Positions 11,031 through 24,175 are shown, numbered from the stretch's first letter. The stretch: 64,000 nucleotides of DNA from Macropodus opercularis (GCA_030770545.1 CM061099.1:17137501-17201500); one strand, 5' to 3'. The notes: generated by a model not told the origin, from the sequence alone. Numbers and translations: made by a program.

Positions 11031-11289
11031 CTGTAGAGCACCATATATATATATATATTAATCAATACTGGCAAGTATTAACCAGTTCAGCTATTTAACT
11101 ATTAAACTACTAAATTATTTTAATCAGTTATATAGAAGCAGATGGATGGCCAAACACAGACAGCATTCAGTCAACATTCAGTGTTGAACGGTGGAATGAC
11201 ATGTCCTGGAATGGGAAAAAAATGTGATTGCATAACAGAACTCCTTCCTCTGTGGGTCCTCCTCCAGCTTTGCACGTGTCCCCAGTTTT

Positions 11290-13430
11290 AGCTGGCTGGA
11301 GCAAATGGAACATATAGAGGGTCTGGAAGATCAAGAACCCATCGGCTGTCCAACCCCGCAGCAAGGGACAAGCAGGAGCTTTTGGCATCTGCCCAGGCAG
11401 TCCTTTTTCTCCCTGTACCAGCGATATGGGCAATATTTAGATTTGGCTGGCATGGAGAAATCTGTGCTATTTGTCCAACAACTGATGGAACTCTCCTTGA
11501 TGGCTACTTATCTAGCACCTGTTTTAAGGAGTTTTCTGGACACATTGTCTTCATCTCTAAATACTGCCTTGCATGTCTTGCCGTAGGTAATGAACACTGT
11601 TCCATGGGTTACCTTGCATATTTAAACAAAATAACTCCTCTGGTCCGTTCAGAGTAACTCAGTTGATTTGGTCAGTTCTGCAGCAGTGCTCCAACATGAG
11701 TTAAACCCTCTTCTGTGCAACAGCGTGAGATGAACACATTGGTACAGCTGCTACTTTGTAGTTCAGAAGAGAAAAGGCAGACTATGCCCTGTATTATTAG
11801 CTCTGAGTGTATTAAATAAATGTTAACAAAACAAAATGCTTACAATGAGGCACAACCAGATTCTGCTGCCCTTCACCGGAAACTGAAAAGAAGAATAAAG
11901 TTAAATAATTAAGTTTTGCATAAAAGCATAGGCCACCGGTCAACTTTTCTGACTGAGCCTTTGTCGTGCAAGATTTCTTTCTTTTTGTTTTCCTTTTATG
12001 GAGAGAAGCCAATCATGTTTGTCTGCAAAAATGATGACATCCCGCGTGAAGTTACCATATCCCTTATCACCGAATGAGAGTGGATTTCACCCTAGTGTCA
12101 ACATGGTAAACAGCGGACCATCAGCCAGCTGTGATCGCTTTAGGACACAGGTCCAGATTGTCTCCATTCTTTATACTAGCAACAAGTAAGAGTCCATGGC
12201 GTCGCTGCAAAAAGTAAAAAGCAGTTTAGATATTGTTTGTTTGATGCTATGATAGTAATTAAATTATGCATATGTGTATAGTTAATGGTTGTTGGTTTAT
12301 ATCTTGCTACATAGAATTATTGCACCCTGCAAGGAGTGCATATGTAAAGCAGCCATTAACCCTGTTAACTGGTTCAAGGTCTTCCCACACAAACCTATGA
12401 TCTTGCAGAGCTCTGTGGTGGAACCTTTGCTTTATATCCCTCTCATTTGTGTCGAGGCTGCTTTTGCATACTTGTTTTTCTAGATGACTGGGCTTAGATA
12501 GCAACTTCAGGCAAAAAAGCAAACAGCATTAGTTCTGTCCCATGTTCAGTCTCTGGGTGTTACAGTGAACAAACACATCTGAAAATATGTTCACCTACCA
12601 GCTAGAAGAGCCTTTTACTTAATGGTGTGTATGATATCAGTGCTGTATGATATTGAACGCGTGCATTTCAATTAGGTTCAATTTCATCACCTAGATGCCA
12701 TGCCACTTCCAGTTTTCAGTGGAGGACCTGACAACAGTCAGAATCACATTGATCTTTCATTTGACTCTGGTATTTCTGCCCTTTGACCGTAGATAGAATT
12801 GTGGCTCTTGCAGCAGGGTTCCCCAATAGAGAGGGTCTCGTTTCAGGAGCACTCCAAGACAGCATCAAGTACATGTATTTACGTTTACTGTTCTTAACAG
12901 ACGGCAATGTGCCTCTAGGGATAAATGCACTACCTGACCAATGGCCCCGGACACTGTTGTACTATTTTCCCTCTGTGGAACTGATTTTGTTTGTACTCAT
13001 GGGTGCTCATCCCCAGTGGAGAAAGGGGGGGTTCGATCTACAGTGTTCCATTTTGGGATTAATGTTTATTGCTTAAGGCCTTCTGTTGACCCATATTTGA
13101 GCCAGTTAAGTCTGTGATATGACGTCTCTTTTATATAAGACAGCATTTCCTCTTGCTATAGCCTCTGGTAATGTTTTCTTCCTTATGTCTGTACATACAA
13201 ACCAATTTGTGGCCAATAGTCCGAAAGTTACTCTACGGCTATGGGATACACAGAAAACAGAACTTGCCTGTTCAGCAAAGGCACGGTCTACTCAACAAAT
13301 TTCTCACTGGATTGTGGACTATATTTGTTATTGCCTGCATATGCTGGCAAGCGCACCGCATCACCTATGGCTGTGAGAGGACACTTAACAAGAGCTACGT
13401 AATTGTCTTGAGCATTGTTTAATTATTTAA
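11290..13430 (+). mobile_element. decayed DIRS-type retrotransposon
   Basis: Recognised by order and motifs of a DIRS pol. At 12450-12491 C-V-E-A-A-F-A is followed, with a frameshift, by L-D-D-W (GAT GAC at 12483-12488), the reverse transcriptase active site. S-H-V-Q-S-L-G-V-T-V-N follows near 12540. A-L-P-D-Q-W-P-R-T-L-L-Y-Y-F-P lies at about 12926-12970 in the RNase H region. Y-K-T-A-F-P-L-A-I-A-S-G (13131-13166) and I-S-H-W-I-V-D (about 13298-13318) come from the tyrosine recombinase. Stops and frameshifts are frequent. The 11290-12200 part is weaker and may be gag-derived. The family's K-R-V-G-D-L segment is replaced by unrelated residues. Confidence 0.6.
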
Positions 13431-13609
13431 ATTTGTGCAGGAAGCCCTTTTGTTCAGTTTCACAGTTTGGACGTAACAGCCCCCTTTGTGGTCCATTCTG
13501 TTCTATCAATTGTTTCCTCATTGCACTAGGGAACTTGCCCCTCAGTTTTGATGAGCTACTCAAAAGGGTATGATTATATGTTTAAATATGTGGCTATATG
13601 AGAAATTTT

Positions 13610-13614
<5 letters not shown>

Positions 13615-13679
<65 letters not shown>
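13615..13679. repeat. (TA)n microsatellite
   Basis: An uninterrupted TA run of about 32 units. Confidence 0.97.
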
Positions 13680-13681
<2 letters not shown>

Positions 13682-15993
13682 TCACGCTGCTATCAAGTAG
13701 ATTAAAAGGCTTGTCTTTACTAGGCAGGCACATGAGCCTTTAAAAAACAACATACAAACCATCTCAAACATTGAATATATTTGAGTGAAGCAGCCTAATT
13801 TTCCAAATGGGCAAAGTGTCATAACATGCAAATATCTGCGTGAAGAGAGAAATGTGTTTTCACTCAGCAAGAAAGAAACAAAGAACTCAAAAAAAAAAAC
13901 ACAACCAAAAAATGAAGTCTTTTGACACAGAAACAACCATGAACACTAAACATTGTAAAGATTCATTATGCAATGTGCCATTTTAACAAATGCTACATAT
14001 TTAACAGGAAGTTTCTCTCTCACTGCGACTGTAGCAAACTTAGCTTTTAGGAAGTTGGGACACACATCTCTTTTCTTTTTTACTCAGCACTAAGCCACCA
14101 GTAGAGGGTATGTAGATATGTGCAAAACAAAAACAACAACAACCCATTTATCCATAACTACATCTTTTCACATCACAGGGGTCCACACTTCACAGGTTAA
14201 ATGTGCTTGAACAAATATGCTAATGTAATCATAAATTCCAACTGATTATTTTTTATCCAAACTGTCTAATCTCCATTCCAGAGTGGGTAAGAAGGTAGTA
14301 AATAGAAAACCACAGCACAGGACTGCAGCTGTTTCAGAGGTTCTGAGAAAGACATATAGTAGAGGCCATCCTGTTCTAAAATTCTTTGGTTTATTTGGGG
14401 CACTAATGCACTGTCAAGGTTTTTGTTTCAGCTAAAAACATACATGACATCTCTAATCAGCAATATGGGGTGTCTGTGTTGGCCTTGATGCAACTCCCAA
14501 GTACTGTATACACATACACTTTAACTAACAGGTTTTAGCAAATACAGTAACAGGAGTTGGTGTTCCTTCTGCTTTCACTTAAAATTTAGGATAGGATTAG
14601 ATAAGAGAGTAGCTTTATCCATCTTTTAACACAACTGAACCTTAACTATAATCTGTAAAATATGAGCAAATTATATTATCGTCTGTTATGTAGTTATTTT
14701 TTGTCTATTATTTACCAATATACTGTGGTCATTAACACATTCTGAAAATAATGTGATGCTGAATTTTTTGTGACCTTCTCCAATGTAAAACACTGATGAC
14801 ACTTTTTTTTTAATCCTTTAATCATCTGAAATTAATTTTAAAAAATGAAGCAGTCATCGTCAGTCACCCATGGTCTTATCATTAAGAGCACAGCAATGTT
14901 CTGGTTATCTGGTTCTGTCAAAAGTCATTGTGTCTGCACTTTGAACAAGATTATATCACCTCAATTTTTGTACTTTTGTCATCAGGCGGCTTTGCAGGAA
15001 GCTGCCATAGGAGATGATGATGGATGGATGATTGTATATCATCTTTAAAATCAATCTCAATCAAAAACTCACTTTTATGAAATGGTTTTTTTTTTTTTAG
15101 TATTATTTGTTTATTGGCTATGAATACAGTTTGCTGCAGATCAATGTCATCACAGAGAACACGTAGTTTAACGATTTTATTCAGTTTAAATTAAGAGCAT
15201 GGCACCTGTCGTTTAGTTAGTTATGCAGAGTGAACTACTTTTGCACAATGACAAAACTAACAAGGAAGCATTTTTGCATCTGTTCCTTGTGCAGAGCTCT
15301 GCATATCATCTTTAACAATCACAGAAGACACCTATCTTTAATTTACACTACTTACAGGCGAGATATCTACATCTGCATGATGGTGTGATCTGCTTCTTCA
15401 GAAGAGGTGCCGTCTTCAGCTCTGCTTCTGCATATGCAAGCTGATAAAAACCTAATTTCTCAAAGTGCACTTAGGTGCTTTTGAAATTCTTTTTAATTTA
15501 TGCTGAGCCACACTCTACAAATTCATATAGTGTCACCTGCAATTGGACTGAAGATTTTTTGTGTTTGTTTTCCTTTTAAACCATCACTTGTCAGCATAAA
15601 AGCTGCTCTTTGACAGACTAAAGCAGCTCTTCTGTGAGCACTATCTGGAGAGTGGGAGCAGGGAGATGAATAGGAAGTTGATATCCTCTTATTTGTAACC
15701 CTTGCCTGTCAGTTTAGACGCATTTTGGATTACTTGTGTGTTTATTTTTAGATGGTTTTCTGACAAAGACCACACAGTAATATAGATTAAGAAACACAGA
15801 TACACTCATAAAGTAGAATTTTGCATCGTATTCTGAGAGAATGCTGTTTCTGTAGCAACACCAAACACCTTGGTGTGTATCTTTCTACTTTTTGTGCAGT
15901 TTTTAAAAAGCGAAGATCCATTTGAATTGCAGCATTGCAATCTGTGATGTGATGAGGTTGAGACTTTTATAGTGTTATTGATGTAGAGTTCAT

Positions 15994-17425
15994 AAATAGA
16001 TAGATAGATAGATCTTTATTTATCCCGCAGTGGGGAAATTCTGGTGACCCAGTCGGAAAAGAAGTTACAATAATTACAAAAAAAGAGTAAAATATGTTAC
16101 ACATTATATACAAAAAAAAGAAGAAAATGTACATATCTAAAACATATAGTGCAAAGTGCCAAATGAAATAAAATAATAATAATAATAATAACCTACATGC
16201 AACACCTGGACATGGACACCGCACGGCGCACATCACACTATGAAACATGCTTTACAGTCATGTTGATGTGTTGTGGAGTCTTATTGCCGTGGGTATGAAG
16301 GACCTCCGCTAGCGCTCAGTCCTGCACTTCGGGTGCAGCAGTCTCGCGCTGTGCGAGCTGCATTGGTCCTCCACGGTTTAGTGCAAGGGGTGGGAGGGGT
16401 TGAGCCATGATGGACGACAGTTTCACCCACGTCCTTCTGTTGGCCACTACCTCGATGGACTCCAGTGGGCAGCCCACGACAGCTTTCTTCACCAGTTTGT
16501 TCAGTCTCTTTCTGTCTCTGTCCGCGCTGCTGCCCGCCCAGCACACAACGCCGTAGAGGACTGCCGATGCCACTGCTGTGTCATAGACAGTCCGTAGGAG
16601 AGCCCTGCACACCCCAAAGGACCACAGTCGCCTCAGCAGGTGGAGGCGACTCTGGCCCCTCCTGTACAGGGCATCCGAGTTGTCGGTCCAGTCCAGGTTT
16701 TTGTTGAGGTGGACACCCAGATAAGTGTCCACCATCTCTTCCGCCGGAAGTCAATCACCAGCTTTGTTTTGCTGGTGTTCAGAACCAGGTGGTTATCTTC
16801 ACACCAGTCCACAAAGTCGGTGATGACCCCCCTATACTCCAGCTCGTTCCCCCCAGATACACATCCAACAATCGCAGTGTCGTCCGAGAACTTCTGCGGG
16901 TGGCATTTGCTGGAGTTGTACCTGAAGTCCGATGTGTACAGGGTGAACATTAAGGACGAGAGCAGCGTCCCCTGGGGGGCCCCCGTGCTGCAGATGACCA
17001 CGTCAGACACACAGTTGCGCAGCCTCACAAACTGTGGTCTGTCTGTGAGGTAGTTGATGGACCATGCCGCCAGGTGTTGGTCCACGCCTGCAACCTCCAG
17101 CTTCCCCCTCAGCAGTGCTGGCTGAATGGTTTTGAAAGCACTGAAGAAATCAAAGAACATGACCCTCACAGTGCTTCCGGGGGATTCCAGGTGAGATAGT
17201 GCCCGATGCTGCAGGTAGATGACGGCATCATCCACCCTGATGCCTGCCTGGTAGGCAAACTGCAGCGGGTATCTTTGGAACTGGAACCACACACGAGGTC
17301 TTCCACAGAGCCGGGACCCTCTCCAGGCTCAGACTCAGGTTGAACATGTACAGGACCACCTCACTGAGCTGGTTTGCACACTCCCTGAGGAGCCTGGAGA
17401 TGATAAAGTTGTCTAATGTAATTCT
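15994..17425 (-). mobile_element. Rex1-like (CR1-group) LINE, 5'-truncated
   Basis: Minus-strand reverse transcriptase remnant. Sense order: L-S-E-V-V-L-Y-M-F-N-L-S-L-S-L-E-R-V-P (about 17390-17330), a deletion and frameshift near 17280, Q-F-A-Y-Q-A-G-I-R-V-D-D-A-V, F-F-D-F-F-S-A-F, G-A-P-Q-G-T-L-L-S, K-F-S-D-D-T-A-I-V (catalytic DD), then in another frame Y-L-G-V-H-L-N, L-L-R-R-L-W-S-F-G-V and A-S-A-V-L-Y. The 3' end is agatctttatttatcccgca on the + strand with a TAGA tail at 15994-16012. At least two frameshifts disable it. Many fish carry this family; the Rex1/Babar name is my best match. Confidence 0.75.
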
Positions 17426-17589
17426 ACAGCTGCAAGTCACTCGTATACAGATGATTTGTGTACGTTGTCGCGTCTGTTTACAATCAGAGTGGATGACAAC
17501 AATAGCATATGAGCTAATTCACATAGCTGAGTTTAGCATCGACTTGCAGCTACACCTGTAAAGAAGTAATGTTGCAAAAGGTTTATGTT

Positions 17590-17680
17590 TTACAACACAC
17601 ACACATTTTCAGATTAAAGCATCATCAGGGAACCATACTGAGGACTGCATATCATATTATAAAGCAGAAAGTTGTGCAAA
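17590..17680 (+). repeat. unnamed dispersed repeat, copy 1
   Basis: acattttcagattaaagcat, then catcag, atactga, actgcat and tattataaagca occur in the same order at 52865-52955. Family unknown. Confidence 0.55.
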
Positions 17681-17694
17681 TCATAACGTCACAC

Positions 17695-18302
17695 TGTTAT
17701 GAACCAGACACGAGGTGAGGTCGGACCCAGGTGCAAATGAACCCAGTAGGCTGAACCTTCGCACAACAAGATTTTATTAACTAAGGTCAAACAGAAAATC
17801 ACAGCAGAGCTGGAGAAAACTACAATTTGGGATAAACAAGAACACAAACGATAGTGGGCCAAATTCAACACTATGAGCTAAACTATGTAATTCTTACAAA
17901 CCAAAATTCACCGCAAGCGGGATAATACAAAACGTTATTCTAAAGAACCTGACTGAACTGTCTATAAACACAAAGTCACCGCAAGCGGGAAAAAACAAAC
18001 AAAGTTATCGCTACCGAACTAAAGACACTGCAACGCAGGAGAACAAACAGGCTATGAAAAACTAACTGACTGACTTACTGAAGTTGAGTAGAGCTAGAGG
18101 TCGGGGAAGAGGGAGAACAAACGAACCAAGCAAACAGGAATGACACACCAGCGACAAATGACAGACTGAGGGGAGTATATGAAGACCAGGTGATGATAAT
18201 GACAAACAGGTGTGTATGGGGACCAGTATGGGAACAAACAAGGAACAAACTCAAAGTCCAAAATAGCTCCCCCTGGTGGGGAAGCGAGTCCATACTGTCA
18301 CA
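17695..18302 (-). mobile_element. solo LTR of a retroelement
   Basis: A 608-bp unit starting TGTTATGAACC and ending CATACTGTCACA, i.e. TG...CA ends, flanked on both sides by CACAC (17690-17694 and 18303-18307), a 5-bp target duplication. On the minus strand an AATAAAAT signal (17771-17778) lies about 80 nt from the 3' end and TATA-like sequence lies near 18175, so the LTR is antisense to the contactin gene. No internal coding region remains, as expected after LTR-LTR recombination. Within it, caccgcaagcggga occurs twice. Gypsy- or ERV-type cannot be told apart from this. Confidence 0.7.
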
Positions 18303-19464
18303 CACACTACATTTGGGTAGCAATCAGCAGCTTATATCTTTACTGTCTATAGATTTACATTTTAAAGGGTTGCTTGAAAAAGCCACATAATATTTATTAC
18401 TTTCTGATTATCTCAACTTATTATTTACATTAGTTACAAATACATCCTGTGCCAAATACATTTCTGATTACAATTTGTGCAAAAAAAATTTTTTATAGCG
18501 TTGTCACAGAAAATCACATAAACTGGCATTAGATGTGATCTAAGTTTCACATTCTGCATTGTCAACTGAGCTTCAGTATTTTACAACATTTTCAGAAGTG
18601 CAGCCAATGCAAGAATTCATCTAAAATGCTCAGTGAGCAGTGGCTGTGAGAGAACTAATACTCAGACAGACACATAGCTGGGGGAACTGTGCAGCCATTT
18701 AGCCATGTGTCACCCCAAGACTGGATTCACTGAGTCATAGCCTGCTCTGAGCCAGGCACAGTATGCTCTTAGCTACTGCAAGCTGACTGTCATCACAAAT
18801 AGTAAAATAGGACAAATTGCTGAAGTCACTGAAAAGGGTGAAGGTTGCCACGTTTTAGAAACAAGGTTAAAATAGTTTTTAATATGTTTTTTTTTTCTAA
18901 ATGAACAAGAATCAACTTTGTGTGTGTATGTGTTTAGATACATAATTAACCTAGACACCAAACTTGCTTTGAAAATCATATATGTTGATTTAGGAATTAA
19001 ATTCTGTCCCCAAGCACTCACCAGAAGGAAGCAGAACCACTCTGACAAGAGAAAAATGCTATGCAATAGTATTATACTCTCTTACGTACTATACAGAGCC
19101 AGGAATTTGTCCAGTTATACAATGCTATTCATAATGTATTATTCATCCACGAATGTCTGTGTCATAGTCTCCTGTGGTCACACATATTTACCGTATACAT
19201 GCATGCAAATACACAACGTTTCCAACCTCTCTTGGTGTGATATTGTATGAAAGCTCATATTAATAATGACATTTTTAGATGGCAGATTCCCTAACAAAAG
19301 GACAAAACTGCTGGTGGATGGTGGATAAGGTGAAATGCAGTAAAAAAAAATAGAATAGTAATTTTTTAATTATTATAATTTACACATGAGTCTTTACAGG
19401 AGGACGTGGAGTAGTCATACTGCCTAATCAGTATTTCTTGCCAAAACAGAATTAAGCTTATACC

Positions 19465-20635
19465 TACGTTCAGTTCAATTCAACTTTATTTTTATAGCGC
19501 TAATTCACAACATCAGTTATCTCAAGGCACTTTACAATTACGGTTTAAGACCTTACACAACTAGACCCAACGAATTCCACATAGAGCAAGCTTTTAATTT
19601 CAGCCTATCATAAACTGTACATTTTAAAGCAACAATGGAGGAAAAACTCCAGCAGACTCAGTGTGGGCGGCCATCTGCCTTGACCGGTTGGGGTAAGGGG
19701 ATAGAGAAGAAAGAAAATAACACAACAACAACAAAACAAGCAGCAACAGAAGACAACTGAACACTGGAGATACATGACTCTGAGTCTGATGATACCTGTG
19801 GATGAGAATAGAGAGAAAGAGACAGAAGGGGAGAAGCACAACTACGAGAGAAAAACAAACAACGTTAGTCACATGTGGACATGGAGGCATGTTAGTGGAT
19901 GGAAGAAATAGAAAAACAGAGGAGCTCAGTGAATGAAGGAGGTCCCCCAGCGGTCTAAGTCTATAGCAACTTAATTAAGAGATGGTTCTGAGTGACCAGA
20001 ACCAAAGATTTGAAAGTTTTAAAGCCTAGTTTTAAAACTAGAGAGGGTGTCTGCTTTTCAAACCTGGACTGGAAGCTTGTTCCACAGGAGAGGAGCTTGG
20101 AAGCTAAAGGCTCTGCTTACTGTTCTACATTAAGAAACTCTGGGAACCACAAGTAGACCAGTGCGTTCTGTTGGGAGCATAAGGAGCTATGAGGTCTTTA
20201 AGATAAGATGGAGCTTTATTATGAAGAGCTTTGTAAGTGAGGAGAAGAGTTTTGAATTCTATCCTAGATTTGACAGGGAGCCAATGCAGAGAAGCTAATG
20301 TAGGAGAAATTTGATCTCTCTTCCTAAGTCCAGTCAGACTCTGGCTGCAGCATTTTAAATAACTGGGGGCTTACTGGGACAAACTATGAGTAGGGAGTTA
20401 CAGTAGTCAAGCCTAGAGGTAACAAATGCATGGATTAATTTTTTAGCATCACTCTGTGAGAGGATGCTCCTAATTTTAGAAATATTCCTTCTAGAGATTT
20501 CCTTAATATATGATGTAAAGGAGAAATCTTGGTAAAAAAAATGACACTAAGGTTCCTCACAGTAGAACCTGAAGCTAAAGTTATGTCATCGTTAGTAACA
20601 TTAGTAACAGTAATACTCGTAGGTCCATAATATTG
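19465..20635 (-). mobile_element. L2/Maui-type LINE, 5'-truncated
   Basis: The sense strand (right to left) begins in the reverse transcriptase C-terminal region (I-T-L-A-S-G-S-T-V-R-N-L-S-V-I-F at about 20590-20540), runs through the conserved block homologous to 8500-8840, the 3' UTR, and ends at ttcaattcaactttattttt at 19470-19495 with the family tail. It shares the 3' UTR with the copies at 5588, 7711 and 43280. It preserves the uninterrupted TTAA site (19594) that is filled by a MITE in the 7711 copy. Stops and frameshifts are present. Confidence 0.82.
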
Positions 20636-21204
20636 CACTATATTAAATACATATTATATAGATATTAGTACATACAATTATACATCAACTAAACTCATAA
20701 ACATTATTCAGTGACTTCCTCCAGCTGATATTTTCTGGTATTAATGGACAGACTTTTAGTATTGCGAGTTTTTGAGGCAGACAGATAAATGACTCGTTGG
20801 CTTAATTAGAACATTTCATTAAACAGATCTTTGTGCAGGTGTTGCAATTTTGATAAACCATTCAGTGAGAATGCTAGCAAGTATATAAAATTATGAAATG
20901 GGCACGTGCTCAATGAGATTTAAACTCTGTGATTCCCAGTGATTGCCATTAGATGCGAAAAACCAATGTGAAAGCACAGCAACAGGCAGCAGCTTCCTAT
21001 TTGTATTGGTGAAGTGTTATGAGCAAGAGGCACATCATTACCTACATTTCAAAACACATTTTAAAAGTAATTAAGTTAGACAGCACTTTTTAACACACAA
21101 AGATGCCCTCCTCTGCAAGTTGTTCAGATATTATTTGTATTGGCTATGAATGTTTCATTTATTCTGTGAAAAAAATGCTTCTTCTAAGTGAATTTTCTTA
21201 CTTG

Positions 21205-21393
21205 CCCTATAACATAACGCTCTAAGCTCAAAAACCACACGAGGGTTGGATAAAACAGCCGCAGACGACGATAAATCACAACATGCTTTATCTAGATGAA
21301 CGTTTTATCCAACCCTTGTGTGTGTTTTTGAGCTTTGAGCACCCCCTATTTTACAGTGGGGTCATTTTGACCCCTCCACTTCTGGAGGGTTAA
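21205..21393. mobile_element. second copy of the TTAA foldback MITE
   Basis: It shares agctcaaaaaccacacgagg, gttggataaaacagccgcag, acgataaatcacaacatgct and ccaacccttgtgtgtgtttt with the element at 7821. The right end is more complete: two adjacent hairpins, GGGGTCA-ttt-TGACCCC (21358-21374) and CCCTCCA-cttc-TGGAGGG (21372-21389), immediately before TTAA (21390-21393). The left end is degraded. Confidence 0.6.
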
Positions 21394-23018
21394 TATGTGA
21401 ATTTGTTTCACTGGTATGTCCCACATAATGTGTTTCAAAATAAGCATGGGAAAACATTTTATCTGACATCCTCTGGTGCTAACCTCCAACTATTCAGTCT
21501 GACTGAATGTTGTCTAGCTGTAGTTGACTAATCAAGAAATGCTGCTTCATACTGCTGAATGCCGCTTTAACTGCTATCCAGGATGATGCACTTTCAATGT
21601 TTTTCAATAATCCTGCCCATTTCCCACGAAGGGCATTCCTTAGGTTATGTACATGTCATATGACCTTATATGTCAAGGTCTCTTCTAGTAGTTATCTCTT
21701 CAGGCCATTTTACAGTGACAGAATGAACACTGACCACTGTCATTCCACTGGGTGAACAGCCTGCAGTGATCCTACTGGTGCCAGGCCATCTGAAACAGAC
21801 TGTTAGGCAAATTCTATGGCCTTTTGCTTGAGGGTATGTGCTGATGCACACCTTCAAACCAGACCAACTGTCCCCATTCCATTCCTGATTAGGTGTAGAT
21901 TACTCTATGAGGTAAAGCACCGTAGGTTTCAAGTATGGTAGGAAACTGAAAACATGTTAAAATCTCATTCTCAGATCTTAAATATTGATTAAATATTGTA
22001 ACATCCTCAGAACCCAACTATTTAAACTGGCTAACTCATTGGGGTTTTTCATCACTTTAAACACTGTCCTCTGCTTTATTAAAGCTTTCATTAGGGTTGA
22101 GATCTGCTTGATGACAGTATTAGTTGAGAGCTCAGCTGTAGACCATAAAATTGAAGTGCATGTCTGACTAACCTGGACAGGCGTCTCTAGGTGCTCTCAC
22201 CTGCTCTTCCTCAGGAGATGCAATTATGTCCAGATGAAGGAGGGTGTATCCCCACATGGCCTCTGAGCCGAGCTGCAGTTAGTTGGTGGGGGTGTGTTAG
22301 GGATTCAGAGCAGGTTCAAGAGAAAGCTCTGTTCTCTCTTCTCTGCTCCTACATTTTTGTTTAGCTTTACTTTGTTTTGTCAACTTGTGCTTTTTGATAT
22401 GCATATCAAGACATGTTTTATTCATGGTCTTTTGGAGTGAAATCAGTCAAGATCACCTTGCTTTTATTTTTACACACAGGAAGTGTTTGCCATGAGCGTG
22501 TGCAGACAAAGTTGCCAACACTCGTTTAGTTTTAGAGTTATGTGGCTGTCTGGAAACAGAACAACCATTAATTAATACCTTTTTTGACAGGTTACATGTT
22601 TTTTTTTCTTGTTTCAAGTTAATCAGTACAGTACCTGTCTCCTCAGAGCAGGTGTTATCATGTTAACCATAATGCCATATATGTGAACTTTGCTTAAAGT
22701 CTTATTTTATTATAATCTTGTTTATGTACTGTAAATTAGGTGACGTGATTGTCAGATAGGTCTTGTGCTGCTATCAGATTAAAGACATACTTCTGCTTTG
22801 TTCAGGCTCTGTAGGCATTAATATATTAGCTGTTTGAGATCATAAAAGTAAAGTTACTGTGTTGTAAGTCTCAGTTTTCTAGTCTTACTTATTTGTTAAA
22901 ATAAAACAAAGTAAAACATTTTTTGTTATGTTACACTACAAAGTAATAATTTTCTACAGAGTCATGTTATCTCAATCTACACTATATACGGTAAATATAG
23001 GCTATTTATTTAGTTATA

Positions 23019-23241
23019 GTTAGAGTGAATAGTATTCAAGAATCAAAGTCTGACACAAAGCAACAAGGAACCCTCACCTAGTAAAGCATTTAAGCATTTT
23101 TTCAAGGTGATAAATTTATAAATTTAACACCTTTTACTTTACAAAACTGTATTTTGTCATTTAGTTTGAAGGACTAGTGGGGATGGGGTCTCCTAGTTGT
23201 TTTGTGTCAGGCTTTGATTCTTGAATACTATTTACTCTAAC
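23019..23241. repeat. foldback sequence: 41-bp inverted arms
   Basis: The arm at 23019-23059 (gttagagtgaatagtattca, agaatcaaagtctgacacaaa) is the reverse complement of 23201-23241 with two mismatches, and weaker complementarity continues inward. The spacer is 141 nt. Possibly a small MITE; no clear target duplication was seen. Confidence 0.75.
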
Positions 23242-24158
23242 GATTCTTAGAGTTACATCATCAAGCCAAATCTCATTTGTACCATCACTGGAGAATTCAT
23301 CACCGTAGTGACGACTCAGGCTGGATTGGAAAAAAAAACAAAACATCCGTCCAATTATACTGTTCAGATGCATCATAATTAGTTTGCAGTACATTTAAAA
23401 AAAATATTTTGGTTTTGTGTCAGTCAGACCACTTGTTTTTATTTAAACCAATTTGCTACAGTTCTCATTCAGTTATTACACATTTTTCACATGATGAATA
23501 ACTTCTAACATGGCACGCTTGAAATGTCCTTTCCTGTCTCAGAATACTTGCAACTTCTCTGTGAAGGGTTTAATGCTGGCAAAACCTTTTTAAACAGTTC
23601 AGAGCACAAAAACAGTTTGGGTGACTAAATCAGAACTGCTAATCTTCTTTTTCATGGCCAGCTTATGCAAGAACGAGCATAGTCTGACCAAAATATCTCT
23701 CTTCCAGCTCTTAGAGGATCGGTACTGATACCATCTGAATAGCTGTTTGATTGTGGTATTGTTGGACGACATTAAACCTGCCAGCCCTCGATGGATTACT
23801 TTCATAGAGCCATAGTGAGCAATAAAGAGAAGCGGTGGGGTGGTAGTTTTGCAGGACATTATTGTACCACAGGATTTTAGTTAAAATAACACATTTTACA
23901 CAGCAGAACAATATTATGTTTTCTTTTGTAACCTTTTCTGCAATTGTGTTAATCTAATGCAGATCTTTTGATAACGTCTCTTGATAAAATTTTTGTTTGC
24001 ATAACACAAATATTGTGTCAGTTCTAGAGGTTTGCATTAATGTAACCAGCGCACAGACACTAAAACCTAGAAAATATATCAGTAAAAGTACACAGTGCAA
24101 AGTGTAAAAATTATCCTTCCATATGAGAGACAGAATCCTCCCACTGACATAGTGCAAA

Positions 24159-24175
24159 GAGAGAGAGAGAGAGAG
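24159..24175. repeat. short (GA)n tract
   Basis: About eight GA units. Confidence 0.8.

Noticed and set aside
23250..23330. Minus-strand peptide containing G-T-N-E-I-W-L-D-D-V, reminiscent of an SRCR domain
   Set aside because: Only about ten residues match, conserved cysteines are absent and no splice sites bracket it.
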